Notes: generated by a model from the letters alone, not told the origin. A DNA stretch of 64,000 nt from Pontibacterium granulatum (GCF_029961155.1 NZ_JASBRH010000017.1:1-64000), one strand, 5' to 3'; counted from the first letter of the stretch, positions 49,643 to 59,792 are shown. A program made the numbers and translations.

Positions 49643-50107
49643 TTACTTACCACCTTCAAAATCAAGCTGACGCCATGCCTCGTACACCACAATGGCGCAG
49701 GCATTGGACAGATTGAGGCTGCGGCTTTCTTCCTTCATCGGCAGGCGTAACAGGGTTTCCTGCGGCAGTGCATCACGTACCTCCGCAGGCAAGCCACGGG
49801 TCTCCGGACCGAACAGCAGTACATCACCCGCCTGAAACTGCGCGTCACAGTGGTTGCGACTTCCTTTAGTGGTCAACGCCCAGACGTTCTGGGGCTGGAT
49901 CGCCGCCAACGCCGCATCCAGATCCTTGTGCACTTTTACTGCCGCAAACTCGTGATAGTCGAGTCCCGCCCGACGCAGTTTTTTATCGTCAAAGTCAAAA
50001 CCCAGCGGCTCGACCAGATGAAGTTGAAACCCGGTATTGGCACACAAACGGATGATGTTGCCGGTGTTAGGTGGGATTTCAGGCTCAAACAGGACGACGT
50101 GCAACAT
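49643..50107 (-). CDS. trmL: tRNA (cytidine(34)-2'-O)-methyltransferase
   Basis: A 154-residue SPOUT-class (trefoil-knot) methyltransferase. It opens [20 protein letters not shown] with the family-typical PEIPPNTGN and ends with FGPETRGLP and [20 protein letters not shown]. It methylates the wobble base of tRNA-Leu isoacceptors. Full length and intact. Confidence 0.96.
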   Translation of the reverse strand: MLHVVLFEPEIPPNTGNIIRLCANTGFQLHLVEPLGFDFDDKKLRRAGLDYHEFAAVKVHKDLDAALAAIQPQNVWALTTKGSRNHCDAQFQAGDVLLFGPETRGLPAEVRDALPQETLLRLPMKEESRSLNLSNACAIVVYEAWRQLDFEGGK

Positions 50108-50202
50108 GGTGATACCCGCAGTGATAGCAGAGAAAAAGATGTGGCGGGAGTGTAAGTCAGGGGCTGCCGTGGTTCAACAGCCCCTGACTGTTGAGAGCAT
50201 GC

Positions 50203-51636
50203 TTATTCAGGATCAGCGCTGTTGTGACCCACATCCATGTCCAGCTCTTTGATCTTGCGGGTCAGGGTGTTGCGTCCCCAGCCCAGCAGGTTGGCGGCAT
50301 CACGCCGACGCCCTGCCGTATGCTTGAGCGCAGTCTCAATCATGATCTTCTCAAAGGCAGGCACCGCTTCGTCCAGCAAACCACTCTGCCCCAGCGACAA
50401 CTGCTGATCAGCCCAGTTGCGCAATGCGCCCTGCCAGTTGTTTCCCGTGGTCGTGGTCTGAGCCGCTTCCGCCTCCAGCAGTTCAGGCGGCAGGTCGGAG
50501 ACCAGTACCTCACGCCCGGAGGCCATTACGGTAAGCCAGCGACAGGTGTTTTCCAACTGACGCACGTTACCTGCCCAGGGCAAGCCACACATATAGGTTT
50601 CGGCTTCGCTGCTGAGAATCTTCGGCTCGACCCCCAACTCTTCGGCGGAGCTGTTGAGAAAGTGGCGTGTCAGGCGCGGAATGTCTTCCCGTCGCTCAGA
50701 CAACGTTGGCAGGTGGATGCGAATCACGTTAAGGCGATGAAACAAATCCTCACGGAAGCGACCTTCCTGCACCAATTTTTCCAGGTTCTGGTGGGTCGCG
50801 GCAATAATACGCACGTCCACCTTCACCGGGGTATGACCACCCACGCGATAGAACTCACTGTCCGCCAGCACACGCAGCAGACGGGTCTGGGCATCGGCCG
50901 GCATATCACCGATCTCATCTAGGAACAGGGTGCCGCCGTCAGCCTGTTCGAAACGCCCGCGGCGCGCAGCCGCCGCCCCGGTAAAAGCCCCCTTCTCGTG
51001 GCCAAACAACTCGGACTCGATCAAATCGTGGGGAATCGCCGCCATATTAAGCGGGATAAACGGCGCATCACGACGTGGACTGTGGGTATGCAGTGCGTGG
51101 GCTACCAGTTCCTTACCGGTACCCGATTCACCGTTGATCAGGACAGTGATATTGGACTGGGATAATCGCCCGATCGCCCGAAACACCTCTTGCATCGCCG
51201 GCGCTTCACCGATGATCTCGGTTTCCGGTTCTGTCGACTGTGCCTCGACCTGCTTCTGCTGCTCGAGGGCATGCTCAAGGGCACGCTTAACCAGGGCTAC
51301 GGCCTCATCCACATCAAACGGCTTCGGCAGGTATTCGAAGGCCCCACCCTGATAGGAAGCGACGGCAGAATCCAGGTCCGAATGTGCCGTCATGATAATG
51401 ATCGGGATCTGTGGATAACGGGTCTGGATATGATCCAGCAATGCGAGGCCATCTGTACCCGGCATACGGATATCACTAATGATCGCATCCGGCTTTTGGC
51501 GCTCCAACGCCTGAATCAACACATCAGCACTGTCGAATACGGTGTTATTGATACCTTCTGCGGACAGTGCTTTTTCCAGCACCCAACGAATTGAGCGGTC
51601 GTCGTCAACGACCCAAACACTACCTGACAGACTCAT
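50203..51636 (-). CDS. ntrC: nitrogen regulator NtrC (sigma-54 activator)
   Basis: A 477-residue three-domain regulator. The receiver domain has the phospho-aspartate in DAIISDIRMPGTDG. The AAA+ domain has Walker A GESGTGKE, the sigma-54 contact loop GAFTGA and Walker B FLDEIGDM. The C-terminal Fis-type HTH is in RDAANLLGWGRNTLTRKIKE. It activates sigma-54 promoters under nitrogen limitation. Its start overlaps the ntrB end by 17 bases. Matching binding sites lie upstream of glnA and of ntrB. Confidence 0.98.
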   Translation of the reverse strand: MSLSGSVWVVDDDRSIRWVLEKALSAEGINNTVFDSADVLIQALERQKPDAIISDIRMPGTDGLALLDHIQTRYPQIPIIIMTAHSDLDSAVASYQGGAFEYLPKPFDVDEAVALVKRALEHALEQQKQVEAQSTEPETEIIGEAPAMQEVFRAIGRLSQSNITVLINGESGTGKELVAHALHTHSPRRDAPFIPLNMAAIPHDLIESELFGHEKGAFTGAAAARRGRFEQADGGTLFLDEIGDMPADAQTRLLRVLADSEFYRVGGHTPVKVDVRIIAATHQNLEKLVQEGRFREDLFHRLNVIRIHLPTLSERREDIPRLTRHFLNSSAEELGVEPKILSSEAETYMCGLPWAGNVRQLENTCRWLTVMASGREVLVSDLPPELLEAEAAQTTTTGNNWQGALRNWADQQLSLGQSGLLDEAVPAFEKIMIETALKHTAGRRRDAANLLGWGRNTLTRKIKELDMDVGHNSADPE

Positions 51637-52702
51637 GGTTCAGCTCCAAAGGGATAAATAGTTCAAACAGGGTTCGGCCAGGACGGGTCTCACACTCGAT
51701 CAGACCGTGATGCTGGTTGATGATCGACTGGGCAATCGACAACCCCAAACCGGAGCCATCCGCGCGACCGCTAACCATCGGATAAAAGATCTGACTCAAC
51801 AGCTCCTCCGGGATACCCGGGCCGTTGTCCTCGATACGCACGCTGCACACCAATCGATGCCTCTCGGTGCCGAGGGTAATCTGGCGCAAGGTACGGGTCT
51901 GTAAGCGGATTACTGGCTTTTCCGTATGGCTGCTCTGCAGGGCCTGCATGCTGTTACGCACGATGTTCAAAATGGCCTGGATCAACTGCTCCGCATCACC
52001 GCGGAACTCTGGGATACTTGGGTCGTAATCACGTACCAGCTCGACACTGCCGCCACTCTCAGCCGCCACGAGACTGCACACCCGCTCGAGGATGGCGTGA
52101 ATGTTTACATCAGCAATGTCCGGCAACTTACGCGGCCCCAGCATCCGGTCGACCAGGTTGCGCAGGCGATCGGCTTCTTCGATGATCACCTGGGTGTAAT
52201 CGTGCAGAGAGATATCATCCAGTTCCCGCTCGAGCAGCTGTGCGGCACCGCGCAAGCCACCCAGTGGGTTCTTGATCTCGTGTGCCAGCCCTCGCACCAG
52301 CATCTGCGCGGTGGCATGACGGGTCAGGAGTTCCTCTTCACGCTCAATGCGGATCAGGCGATCACGAGCCTCAATTTCCAGCAATAACCAGTTTTCACCG
52401 GGCATCGGTAGCGGATTCACCGTGTAATCGACCGTGAGAATCTGCTCGGAGAGGTTCCGTAGTTTTGCCTCTCGACGCGTAAACGGATGGCCACTCTGCA
52501 GTGACTCATGCAGACCGTCTATCTGCGATTGCTCGATACCAAACCAATCGGTGAGATCCCTGCGGCGCAACTGACGCGCACTAGCCGCCAATAACATCTC
52601 GGCAGCCGGGTTCATATACTGGATATACAGCTGTCCATCGAGCAGCACCACGGCTGTCCCCAGATTCTCCAGTATCTTTTTGTACATCTCACTAACCAGC
52701 AT
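51620..52702 (-). CDS. ntrB: nitrogen sensor kinase NtrB
   Basis: A 360-residue cytoplasmic histidine kinase. A PAS domain (residues 10-75; LYIQYMNPAAEMLL) precedes the phospho-acceptor in LAHEIKNPLGGLRGAAQLL and an HATPase domain with VRNSMQAL, DNGPGIP and GRADGSGLGLSIAQSI. It phosphorylates or dephosphorylates NtrC under PII control. ATG at 52702 or 52687 may be used. The gap to glnA holds a terminator and one NtrC-type site. Confidence 0.97.
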   Translation of the reverse strand: MLVSEMYKKILENLGTAVVLLDGQLYIQYMNPAAEMLLAASARQLRRRDLTDWFGIEQSQIDGLHESLQSGHPFTRREAKLRNLSEQILTVDYTVNPLPMPGENWLLLEIEARDRLIRIEREEELLTRHATAQMLVRGLAHEIKNPLGGLRGAAQLLERELDDISLHDYTQVIIEEADRLRNLVDRMLGPRKLPDIADVNIHAILERVCSLVAAESGGSVELVRDYDPSIPEFRGDAEQLIQAILNIVRNSMQALQSSHTEKPVIRLQTRTLRQITLGTERHRLVCSVRIEDNGPGIPEELLSQIFYPMVSGRADGSGLGLSIAQSIINQHHGLIECETRPGRTLFELFIPLELNHESVR

Positions 52703-53054
52703 CGGTATTGAGCCTCTCTCACCCCGGTACGCTCTAGCGCCCCGTTTTCTGTTACTTATGAAAATGCAAAAACCAAACCAGCTTTATGCATTTCATGACC
52801 TAAAGGTCACAAACACGCAAATAGGACAAAAACCGCCCAATCTGCGTACATTCCGAGCCCTTTTGCATAGCATGTCGCCACAAGCCCTATGACCACGCCC
52901 ATATCTTATGCACTATTTTAGTGCACAAAAACAATCCTGCCCCGAAATTGCCCCGCAATCCCTGCCAAACATGATCTACTGCAGCCGGAATTGAATCCTC
53001 TCCATATTTCATTGGATTCACAGATCGGACAATTGGCTTTGTACGGACGAAAAA
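52703..53054. other. glnA-ntrB intergenic region
   Basis: About 350 bases with no coding frame. It contains the NtrC-type palindrome at 52909-52925 and a second palindrome TGACC-TAAA-GGTCA (52796-52809) of unknown factor. No convincing sigma-54 or sigma-70 ntrB promoter was found. Confidence 0.5.
52909..52925 (-). promoter_or_regulatory. NtrC binding site upstream of ntrB
   Basis: TGCACTATTTTAGTGCA is a perfect palindrome that matches the NtrC consensus (TGCAC-N7-GTGCA), 207 bases before the ntrB start. It could mediate autoregulation of ntrB-ntrC separately from glnA. Confidence 0.8.
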
Positions 53055-53076
53055 AAAGCCTCCCGAAGGAGGCTTT
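53055..53076 (-). terminator. terminator of glnA
   Basis: AAAGCCTCC (53055-53063) and GGAGGCTTT (53068-53076) around CGAA, with an A run that reads as T8 leftward. It lies 21 bases after the glnA stop and separates it from ntrB-ntrC. Confidence 0.9.
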
Positions 53077-53096
53077 CTTAACTCAGTAGCGAGACC

Positions 53097-54503
53097 TTAT
53101 ACGGAGTAGTACAGGTCGAACTCTACCGGGTGAGTAGTCATGTTCACTTTCTCAACTTCTTCACGCTTCAGCGCGATGAATGCATCCAGCATGTCGTCAG
53201 TGAATACGCCACCTTTAGTCAGGAACTCACGGTCTGTTTCCAGAGCGTTCAGAGCCTCTTCCAGGGAAGCCGCTACCTGAGGGATCTCTGCCGCTTCTTC
53301 AGCTGGCAGGTCGTACAGGTCTTTATCAGCAGCATCACCAGGGTGGATCTTGTTCTCGATTCCGTCCAGACCTGCCATCATCAGTGCAGCGAAGCACAGG
53401 TATGGGTTAGCAGATGGGTCAGGGAAACGTGCTTCTACACGACGTGCTTTCGGGTTGGTCACGTATGGGATACGGATGGAAGCAGAACGGTTACGTGCAG
53501 AGTACGCCAGCATTACTGGTGCTTCGAAACCTGGTACCAGACGCTTGTAGGCGTTAGTAGAGGAGTTGGTCAGCGCGTTCAGTGCTTTAGCGTGCTTGAT
53601 GATACCGCCAATGTAGTACAGAGCAGTTTCAGACATACCCGCGTAAGCGTCGCCAGAGAACAGGTTCACACCGTCTTTAGACAGGGACATGTGTACGTGC
53701 ATACCGGAACCGTTGTCGCCTACCAGCGGCTTAGGCATGAAGGTAGCAGTTTTACCGTATGCGTGAGCGACGTTGTGTACGCAGTACTTCAGTACCTGTA
53801 CTTCGTCTGCTTTCGCAGTCAGGGTGTTAGGACCTACACCGATTTCACACTGACCAGCAGTTGCTACTTCGTGGTGGTGTACTTCTACAGTCAGGTCCAT
53901 CGCTTCCATCGCGTCACACATAGCGGCACGCAGGTCGTGCAGGGAATCGATTGGAGGAACCGGGAAGTAACCGCCTTTAACGCGTGGACGGTGGCCGATG
54001 TTGCCGCCTTCAACGTTGTGGCTGGACGCCCAAGCAGCTTCTTCGGAAGAAATGGTGTAACCACAACCGGAGATGTCAGCGTGCCATTTAACTTCGTCGA
54101 ATACAAAGAACTCTGGCTCTGGACCAAACATAGCGGTGTCAGCGATACCGGTAGACTTCAGGTACTCTTCCGCACGCTTAGCAACGGAACGTGGGTCACG
54201 CTCGTAACCCTGGCCTGTCGCAGGCTCTACGATGTCACAACGTACGATAACAGTGGTTGCTTCAGAGAATGGATCCAGCACAGAAGCACTGTCATCCGGC
54301 AACAGGATCATGTCGGAATCGTTGATGCCTTTCCAACCGGAGATGGAGGAACCATCAAACATTTTACCTTCTTCGAAGAAGTCGTCACCCATGTCGGAAA
54401 CTGGGATCGTTACGTGCTGCTCTTTACCGTGAGAATCGGTGAAACGCAGGTCAACCCACTTCGCTTCGCTTTCTTTGATCAGATTCAGAGTCTTCTCTGA
54501 CAT
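53097..54503 (-). CDS. glnA: glutamine synthetase, type I
   Basis: A 468-residue GS I-beta enzyme. [19 protein letters not shown] opens the catalytic part. [22 protein letters not shown] and [15 protein letters not shown] carry metal and substrate ligands. [19 protein letters not shown] is the C-terminal signature. The adenylylation site is present (KDLYDLP), so activity should be tuned by GlnE. ATG at 54503 has GGAGAA upstream; a longer frame has no conserved sequence. A sigma-54 promoter and two NtrC sites lie upstream. Confidence 0.98.
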   Translation of the reverse strand: MSEKTLNLIKESEAKWVDLRFTDSHGKEQHVTIPVSDMGDDFFEEGKMFDGSSISGWKGINDSDMILLPDDSASVLDPFSEATTVIVRCDIVEPATGQGYERDPRSVAKRAEEYLKSTGIADTAMFGPEPEFFVFDEVKWHADISGCGYTISSEEAAWASSHNVEGGNIGHRPRVKGGYFPVPPIDSLHDLRAAMCDAMEAMDLTVEVHHHEVATAGQCEIGVGPNTLTAKADEVQVLKYCVHNVAHAYGKTATFMPKPLVGDNGSGMHVHMSLSKDGVNLFSGDAYAGMSETALYYIGGIIKHAKALNALTNSSTNAYKRLVPGFEAPVMLAYSARNRSASIRIPYVTNPKARRVEARFPDPSANPYLCFAALMMAGLDGIENKIHPGDAADKDLYDLPAEEAAEIPQVAASLEEALNALETDREFLTKGGVFTDDMLDAFIALKREEVEKVNMTTHPVEFDLYYSV

Positions 54504-54583
54504 TTGGCTTTCTCCACTATTAGAATTTGCCAGACTCGCAGTATGCAGTGCTGAGCTTATGTTCGTTACTTGCCAATACACTT

Positions 54584-54599
54584 AGCAAGTAGCGTGCCA
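54584..54599 (-). promoter_or_regulatory. sigma-54 promoter of glnA
   Basis: Read leftward, TGGCAC-GCTAC-TTGCT matches the -24/-12 consensus in every conserved position. It lies about 80 bases upstream of the glnA start codon with NtrC sites further upstream. Confidence 0.92.
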
Positions 54600-54662
54600 G
54601 CACTGAAATCGCTCGTAAGTGCTTATTTTTGGGACATTCCTAACCAGCGCTCCGCCCTTCTT

Positions 54663-54710
54663 TGCACCAATACAATGCAAGGACCAATCATGACGCACCA
54701 CATTGGTGCA
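54663..54710 (-). promoter_or_regulatory. two NtrC binding sites upstream of glnA
   Basis: TGCACCAATACAATGCA (54663-54679) and GCACCACATTGGTGCA (54695-54710) match the NtrC pattern GCAC-N7-GTGC, the second perfectly. Centres are about 31 bp apart, three helical turns, and lie roughly 80 and 110 bp upstream of the sigma-54 promoter, like the E. coli glnA enhancer. Confidence 0.85.
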
Positions 54711-54901
54711 AAGCACTGGATTTGTCATACACATCCGCTTTGTAGTAGCGGAAATATAATACTCCAACCTTTTTTAAAGTGCTCTCTTTTGCAGCATCGA
54801 TATCGGGTTTTGTTTACCTGCATCAAAAGCCGCCGCTCAAAAAGCGATCAGGAAAATAGCATTCGCGCTACGGATATGAGGTTCTGTCATCACAATCCAT
54901 G

Positions 54902-54955
54902 TATAATGCGCGCAAAATAAACACCCGGTACTGCTTGGCAGTGCCGGGTTCGTTT
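54902..54955 (+). promoter_or_regulatory. typA promoter with terminator-like hairpin in leader
   Basis: A consensus -10 TATAAT (54902-54907) is followed by GCGCGC. Only 16 bases later comes the stem ACCCGGTACTGC/GCAGTGCCGGGT (54923-54934 with 54938-54949) followed by TCGTTTTT. A terminator sits between promoter and gene, which suggests attenuation or a very short leader RNA. The -35 is not clear. Confidence 0.6.
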
Positions 54956-55012
54956 TTATGACAGACACACCTGTGTACTGATTTCACTCCATTATCCGGT
55001 TGAATAGTTAAC

Positions 55013-56830
55013 ATGTCTTCTAACATCGACAACTTGCGTAACATCGCAATCATCGCTCACGTTGACCACGGTAAAACCACCCTGGTCGATGGACTGCTTT
55101 CTCAGTCAGGCACCTTGGGTCGCCGCGACGAGGGCACCGAGCGCATCATGGACTCCAACGACCAGGAGAAAGAGCGCGGCATCACCATTCTGGCGAAAAA
55201 CACCGCCATCAAATGGAATGACTACCGCATTAACATTGTGGACACTCCTGGGCACGCGGACTTCGGTGGCGAAGTAGAGCGTGTACTGTCCATGGTTGAC
55301 TGCGTCTGCCTGCTGGTTGATGCCGTAGACGGCCCAATGCCTCAGACCCGCTTCGTAACACAGAAAGCGTTTGACCAGGGCCTGCGTCCGATCGTTGTAA
55401 TCAACAAGATCGACCGTCCTGGCGCACGTCCTGACTGGGTAATGGATCAGGTATTCGACCTGTTCGACAGCCTTGGTGCAACCGACGAACAGCTGGACTT
55501 CCCGGTTGTATACGCATCCGCCCTGAACGGTATCGCCGGTAACGACCCGGAAGAGATGGCGGAAGATATGACGCCACTGTTCGAAGCGATCGTTGAGCAC
55601 GTAGAAGCACCAAAAGTAGACGTTGACGGCCCGCTGCAGATGCAGATCTCCGCGCTGGACTACAACAGCTACGTAGGTGTTATCGGTGTGGGCCGTGTGA
55701 CCCGCGGTAGCGTGAGTACCAACACCCCGGTTAAAGTGATCGACCGCGAAGGTAAGATCCGTTCCGGCCGTGTACTGAAGATCATGGGCTACCACGGTCT
55801 GGAACGTGTCGAAGTTGAAAAGGCGACTGCGGGTGACATCATCTGTATCACCGGTATCGATGCGCTGAACATCTCCGACACCATCTGCCACCCGGACAAC
55901 GTTGAAGCACTGCCGGCCCTGAGTGTAGATGAGCCAACCGTTTCCATGACCTTCCAGGTAAACGACTCTCCGTTTGCAGGTCAGGACGGTAAGTTCATCA
56001 CCAGCCGTAACATCAAAGACCGTCTCGAGCGTGAACTTATCCACAACGTGGCGCTGCGTGTTGAAGATGGTGAAACCCCAGAAAAATTCAAAGTATCCGG
56101 CCGTGGTGAACTGCACCTGTCCGTACTGATCGAAACCATGCGTCGTGAAGGCTTCGAGCTGGGTGTATCCCGTCCGGAAGTTATCCAGAAAGAGATCGAC
56201 GGCGAGATTCAGGAGCCGTACGAGCTGGTAATGATCGACGTTGAAGACGAGCATCAGGGCTCTGTGATCGAAGAGCTGGGTAAACGTAAAGGCGACATGA
56301 CCAACATGGAAGTGGACGGTAAAGGCCGCGTACGCCTGACCTTCATGATCCCATCCCGTGGTCTGATCGGTTTCCGCTCCCTGTTCCTGACCATGACCTC
56401 CGGTACCGGCATCATGACCTCCATCTTCGACCACTACGGTCCGGTGAAGGAAGGTGACGTGGTCAGCCGTATCAACGGTGTACTGGTATCCATGGTAACC
56501 GGCAAGGCCTTGGGTTATGCCCTGTGGAACCTACAGGACCGTGGCCGCCTGGCGATCGATCCAAACATCGAAGTGTACGAAGGTATGATCCTGGGTATCC
56601 ACAGCCGCAACAACGACCTGGCCGTTAACCCAACCAAGGGCAAGCAGCTGACCAACGTTCGTGCGTCTGGCTCGGATGAAAACATCCAGTTGACCCCACC
56701 GGTACGCTTCACCCTGGAGCAGGCGCTGGACTTCATCGAAGACGACGAGTTGGTAGAAGTAACGCCGAACAACATCCGTCTGCGTAAGAAACTGCTGAAA
56801 GAGAACGAGCGTAAGCGCGCCAAGAAGTAA
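55013..56830 (+). CDS. typA: translational GTPase TypA/BipA
   Basis: A 605-residue ribosome-binding GTPase. G motifs are visible: [31 protein letters not shown] and [13 protein letters not shown]. The elongation-factor-like domains and the BipA-specific C-terminus ([19 protein letters not shown]) follow. It assists 50S assembly and growth under stress or cold. It is divergent from glnA, as in E. coli. The leader carries a possible attenuator. Confidence 0.98.
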   Translation: MSSNIDNLRNIAIIAHVDHGKTTLVDGLLSQSGTLGRRDEGTERIMDSNDQEKERGITILAKNTAIKWNDYRINIVDTPGHADFGGEVERVLSMVDCVCLLVDAVDGPMPQTRFVTQKAFDQGLRPIVVINKIDRPGARPDWVMDQVFDLFDSLGATDEQLDFPVVYASALNGIAGNDPEEMAEDMTPLFEAIVEHVEAPKVDVDGPLQMQISALDYNSYVGVIGVGRVTRGSVSTNTPVKVIDREGKIRSGRVLKIMGYHGLERVEVEKATAGDIICITGIDALNISDTICHPDNVEALPALSVDEPTVSMTFQVNDSPFAGQDGKFITSRNIKDRLERELIHNVALRVEDGETPEKFKVSGRGELHLSVLIETMRREGFELGVSRPEVIQKEIDGEIQEPYELVMIDVEDEHQGSVIEELGKRKGDMTNMEVDGKGRVRLTFMIPSRGLIGFRSLFLTMTSGTGIMTSIFDHYGPVKEGDVVSRINGVLVSMVTGKALGYALWNLQDRGRLAIDPNIEVYEGMILGIHSRNNDLAVNPTKGKQLTNVRASGSDENIQLTPPVRFTLEQALDFIEDDELVEVTPNNIRLRKKLLKENERKRAKK

Positions 56831-56847
56831 GCAGACTCTACATCATG

Positions 56848-56875
56848 AAAAGGCAACCAATCGGTTGCCTTTTTT
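56848..56875 (+). terminator. terminator of typA
   Basis: AAAAGGCAACC (56848-56858) and GGTTGCCTTTT (56863-56873) around AATC, with a T run. It lies 17 bases after the typA stop. Confidence 0.9.
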
Positions 56876-56925
56876 ATGCCCGGGGCGCAGCCTATACTTG
56901 AGCCAGACAAGCCTAAGGAGAGCCC

Positions 56926-57876
56926 ATGCGCAAGCTGTACCCCGACATCCACCCCTACGCCGAACACATGATTGCCGTCGACGAGCGCCACACCCTCTAT
57001 GTGGAGGAAAGCGGCAATGCACACGGCATCCCGGTCCTGTTTGTTCACGGCGGCCCGGGTGGCGGCACCTCTCCTGCCCACCGCAGCTTTTTCGATCCGG
57101 AAAAATACCGGATCATTCTGTTCGACCAGCGCGGCTGTGGCCGTTCGCTGCCCCACGCCGAACTGACCGACAACCACTCCCAGGCTCTGGTGGCCGATAT
57201 GGAAACGATCCGTACCACGCTGAAGATCGACCAGTGGCTGCTGTTTGGTGGCTCCTGGGGTTCCACCCTCAGCCTTCTCTATGCCCAGACCCATCCGGAA
57301 CGGGTCTCCGGTATGATCCTGCGTGGCATCTTCCTCTGCCGCCGGCAGGATGTGCACTGGTTCTATCAACGTGGTGCCAGTGTTATCTTCCCGGACTATT
57401 GGCAGGAGTACGAAAAAGTGATTCCGGAAGAGAAGCGCGGCGACCTGCTCAGCGCCTATTACGACCTGCTTACATCGGACAACGAGATCGCCCGCATGTC
57501 CGCCGCCAAAGCCTGGTCGGTCTGGGAAGGCCGCTGCTCAACGCTGGATCCGAACGGCGATATGGTCGACCACTTTGCCGATCCGCATGTGGCGCTGGCG
57601 ATGGCCCGCATCGAGGCACACTACTTCATCAACCACGCCTTTATGGAAGAGAACCAGCTACTGGACAACACCGATCGCATCCAGCATATCCCAACAGTCA
57701 TTGTGCATGGCCGCTACGATATGGTCTGCCCGATCGAGCAGGCTTTTGCCCTGCAGCAGAAGCTACCTCAGGCCGAGCTGCATATCGTGCGTGATGCCGG
57801 TCACTCCGCCTTTGAACCGGGCATTACCGACAACCTGGTCGCCGCCACCGACAACTTTGCCCGCTCCCTGGCCTGA
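56926..57876 (+). CDS. pip: proline iminopeptidase
   Basis: A 316-residue alpha/beta hydrolase of S33. HGGPGGG is the oxyanion loop, GGSWGS contains the nucleophile near residue 110, and DAGHS carries the catalytic histidine. YHPHxG-type start PDIHPY and DQRGCGRSLPHAEL are also family-typical. It removes N-terminal proline from peptides in the cytoplasm. It precedes dtd with a gap of 87 bases. Confidence 0.93.
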   Translation: MRKLYPDIHPYAEHMIAVDERHTLYVEESGNAHGIPVLFVHGGPGGGTSPAHRSFFDPEKYRIILFDQRGCGRSLPHAELTDNHSQALVADMETIRTTLKIDQWLLFGGSWGSTLSLLYAQTHPERVSGMILRGIFLCRRQDVHWFYQRGASVIFPDYWQEYEKVIPEEKRGDLLSAYYDLLTSDNEIARMSAAKAWSVWEGRCSTLDPNGDMVDHFADPHVALAMARIEAHYFINHAFMEENQLLDNTDRIQHIPTVIVHGRYDMVCPIEQAFALQQKLPQAELHIVRDAGHSAFEPGITDNLVAATDNFARSLA

Positions 57877-57963
57877 CAACACCACCTGGCCAGAAACAGG
57901 GATGTTCCGCCGGCTGAATCCCGCTACAATGCGCCTTTTTCAGCCAGCGGAGTCCTGTCCATC

Positions 57964-58404
57964 ATGAAAGCCCTGATCCAACGTGTAAGCCATGCATCTG
58001 TGACTGTTAACGGTGAATGCACCGGTGCCATTGACCAGGGGATTTTGGTACTGCTGGGTGTGGAAAAAACCGATGACCGCGCCAAGGCCGACAAGCTACT
58101 GAAGAAGGTCCTGGGTTACCGCATCTTCTCCGATGAGGAGGGCAAGATGAACCTGAACCTGCAACAGGTCAACGGCGGGCTGCTGGTTGTCTCCCAGTTC
58201 ACTCTGGTGGCGGATACCGACAAAGGCTTACGCCCAAGTTTCTCCTCCGGCGCATCCCCTGCCCTGGGCGAAGAGCTGTACGATTACTTTGTCGAGCAAG
58301 CGTCTACCATCCACAATCCGGTGGCCAGCGGTCGTTTTGGCGCGGACATGAAGGTCAGCCTGCTGAATGACGGGCCAGTCACCTTTATGCTGGAAGTTAG
58401 CTAA
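57964..58404 (+). CDS. dtd: D-aminoacyl-tRNA deacylase
   Basis: A 146-residue Dtd, intact. [20 protein letters not shown] starts the protein. LLVVSQFTL has the active-site SQxT, and [10 protein letters not shown] holds the Gly-cisPro motif. It hydrolyses D-aminoacyl-tRNAs to recycle tRNA and keep D-amino acids out of proteins. Follows pip in the same direction. Confidence 0.97.
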   Translation: MKALIQRVSHASVTVNGECTGAIDQGILVLLGVEKTDDRAKADKLLKKVLGYRIFSDEEGKMNLNLQQVNGGLLVVSQFTLVADTDKGLRPSFSSGASPALGEELYDYFVEQASTIHNPVASGRFGADMKVSLLNDGPVTFMLEVS

Positions 58405-58489
58405 GCGCTGGCTAAACTGCTAAGAACGACGCAGTTAGTTCGGAATAGTTTGTAAGATGTCGATTCCCGTAAAGCCCTAACGTATAACC

Positions 58490-59113
58490 ATGCGCGCCCG
58501 CTATGCGATCACTCACCCCTTGAGTCTCTGCTGGATCGGTCTCTATCTAGCCGTTTTTGTCTGGTCTGCGATTAATCCGGCAGACACCCTCACCTGGGCC
58601 CTGGAAATCACACCCGCAGCCATTGGCCTGGTGATCCTGGCACTGACCTTTAAACATCACCCGCTGACACCACTGGTCTATCTGCTGATTCTTATTCACG
58701 CCATCATCCTGATGATCGGCGGTCATTACACCTACGCGGATGTGCCGCTGTTTGAGCAATGGGCGGAGTGGACTGAAGGACGCAACAATTACGATAAAGT
58801 CGGCCATTTTGCACAGGGATTTATTCCTGCAATGATCGCACGGGAGATTCTTATTCGTATGGCCGTCATCAACGGCCGCTACTGGCAGGCCTTCTTTATC
58901 TGCTGTTTCTGCCTGGCGTTCAGCGCCTTTTATGAGTTGATCGAGTGGTGGGTCGCCCTACTGAGCGAACAGGCAGCAGACAGTTTCCTGGGCACCCAGG
59001 GCTATGTCTGGGATACCCAGTCCGATATGTTTCTGGCGTTACTTGGCGCCATGAGTGCGTTGCTTACCTTGAGTCGGCTTCATGATCGCCAGCTGCAGGT
59101 ATTGCGAGACTGA
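58490..59113 (+). CDS. DUF2238 (YjdF-type) inner-membrane protein
   Basis: A 207-residue polytopic protein with about six hydrophobic segments. It resembles YjdF/DUF2238: HYTYADVPLFEQWAEW, YDKVGHFAQGF, FYELIEWWVAL and GTQGYVWDTQSDMFLALLGA are characteristic. No biochemical function is established. Its last 50 bases overlap the end of the convergent DTW-domain gene. Confidence 0.87.
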   Translation: MRARYAITHPLSLCWIGLYLAVFVWSAINPADTLTWALEITPAAIGLVILALTFKHHPLTPLVYLLILIHAIILMIGGHYTYADVPLFEQWAEWTEGRNNYDKVGHFAQGFIPAMIAREILIRMAVINGRYWQAFFICCFCLAFSAFYELIEWWVALLSEQAADSFLGTQGYVWDTQSDMFLALLGAMSALLTLSRLHDRQLQVLRD

Positions 59114-59792
59114 TCGCTTGTTTTAGTAACGCCTTCGCCTCATCCACGCCTTCAATCATCCGGCTACGGCGGGCAGCATAATAGTGGGCATTAAACACAT
59201 CGAAGTAAGCATCCAGTAACGCCGCCGACCTGCTGTCTCCCATCTGTTCCAGCATCACAGCAGCCACCTCAGCAGTACAGAGGTGGTGATCTTCATTGGG
59301 CTTGCGCAGGTTGTAACGCGTCTTGCGCTGGGTGTTAGGCTGGATCACCGGCACACTCTGCAGATATTCACTCTGACGGAAGATGCGTCGCGCCTGACGC
59401 CAGGTACCATCAAGAATGATAAATACCGGCTCACGGCCTGGCTTGTGTTCAAAATCAACCATGCGATCCTGATACGCCTCCCCTTCCGGGAATACGATAT
59501 AGGGATCAAAGCCCGGATCATTCAACTGACTGAGAAGCTGATCATCGGGTTCGGTCCGACTCCAGGCGAAGGTCTCAGAATTATGGATCGTGTCCACGAT
59601 CAGACGCCCGGTATTGGTGGGTTTGTAGAACTCTTTCGGATGGGTCAGCAACCAGAAACGCGCCTGCGCCCGGGCATTAACGCGGTAATCGCAGATACAC
59701 ACTTGCGCTGGCATCTGGCACGCTTCACAACGAATAATCTTGGAGCCACGCGCCAGGAACGGGCGGCGCTGGTGATAGGATTCTGTACTCAT
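59064..59792 (-). CDS. tapT: DTW-domain tRNA-uridine aminocarboxypropyltransferase
   Basis: A 242-residue DTW protein. An N-terminal zinc-type cysteine cluster (CEACQMPAQVCIC) and the eponymous motif in FIILDGTWRQARRIFRQS are present. TNTGRLI and STAEVAAV-type blocks also match. Relatives such as E. coli TapT (YfiP) add an aminocarboxypropyl group to tRNA uridine 47, the acp3U modification. AGGTGGG precedes the ATG. Convergent overlap of 50 bases with the DUF2238 gene. Confidence 0.85.
   Translation of the reverse strand: MSTESYHQRRPFLARGSKIIRCEACQMPAQVCICDYRVNARAQARFWLLTHPKEFYKPTNTGRLIVDTIHNSETFAWSRTEPDDQLLSQLNDPGFDPYIVFPEGEAYQDRMVDFEHKPGREPVFIILDGTWRQARRIFRQSEYLQSVPVIQPNTQRKTRYNLRKPNEDHHLCTAEVAAVMLEQMGDSRSAALLDAYFDVFNAHYYAARRSRMIEGVDEAKALLKQAISLAIPAAGDHEADSR

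Noticed and set aside
52861-52880. Possible sigma-54 promoter upstream of ntrB (TGGCGACATGCTATGC on minus strand)
   Set aside because: The distance between the GG and GC elements is one base too long and the flanking bases deviate from consensus.
53130-54500. A 456-codon open frame antisense to glnA
   Set aside because: Composition reflects glnA codons read backward; no known domain and no ribosome-binding site.
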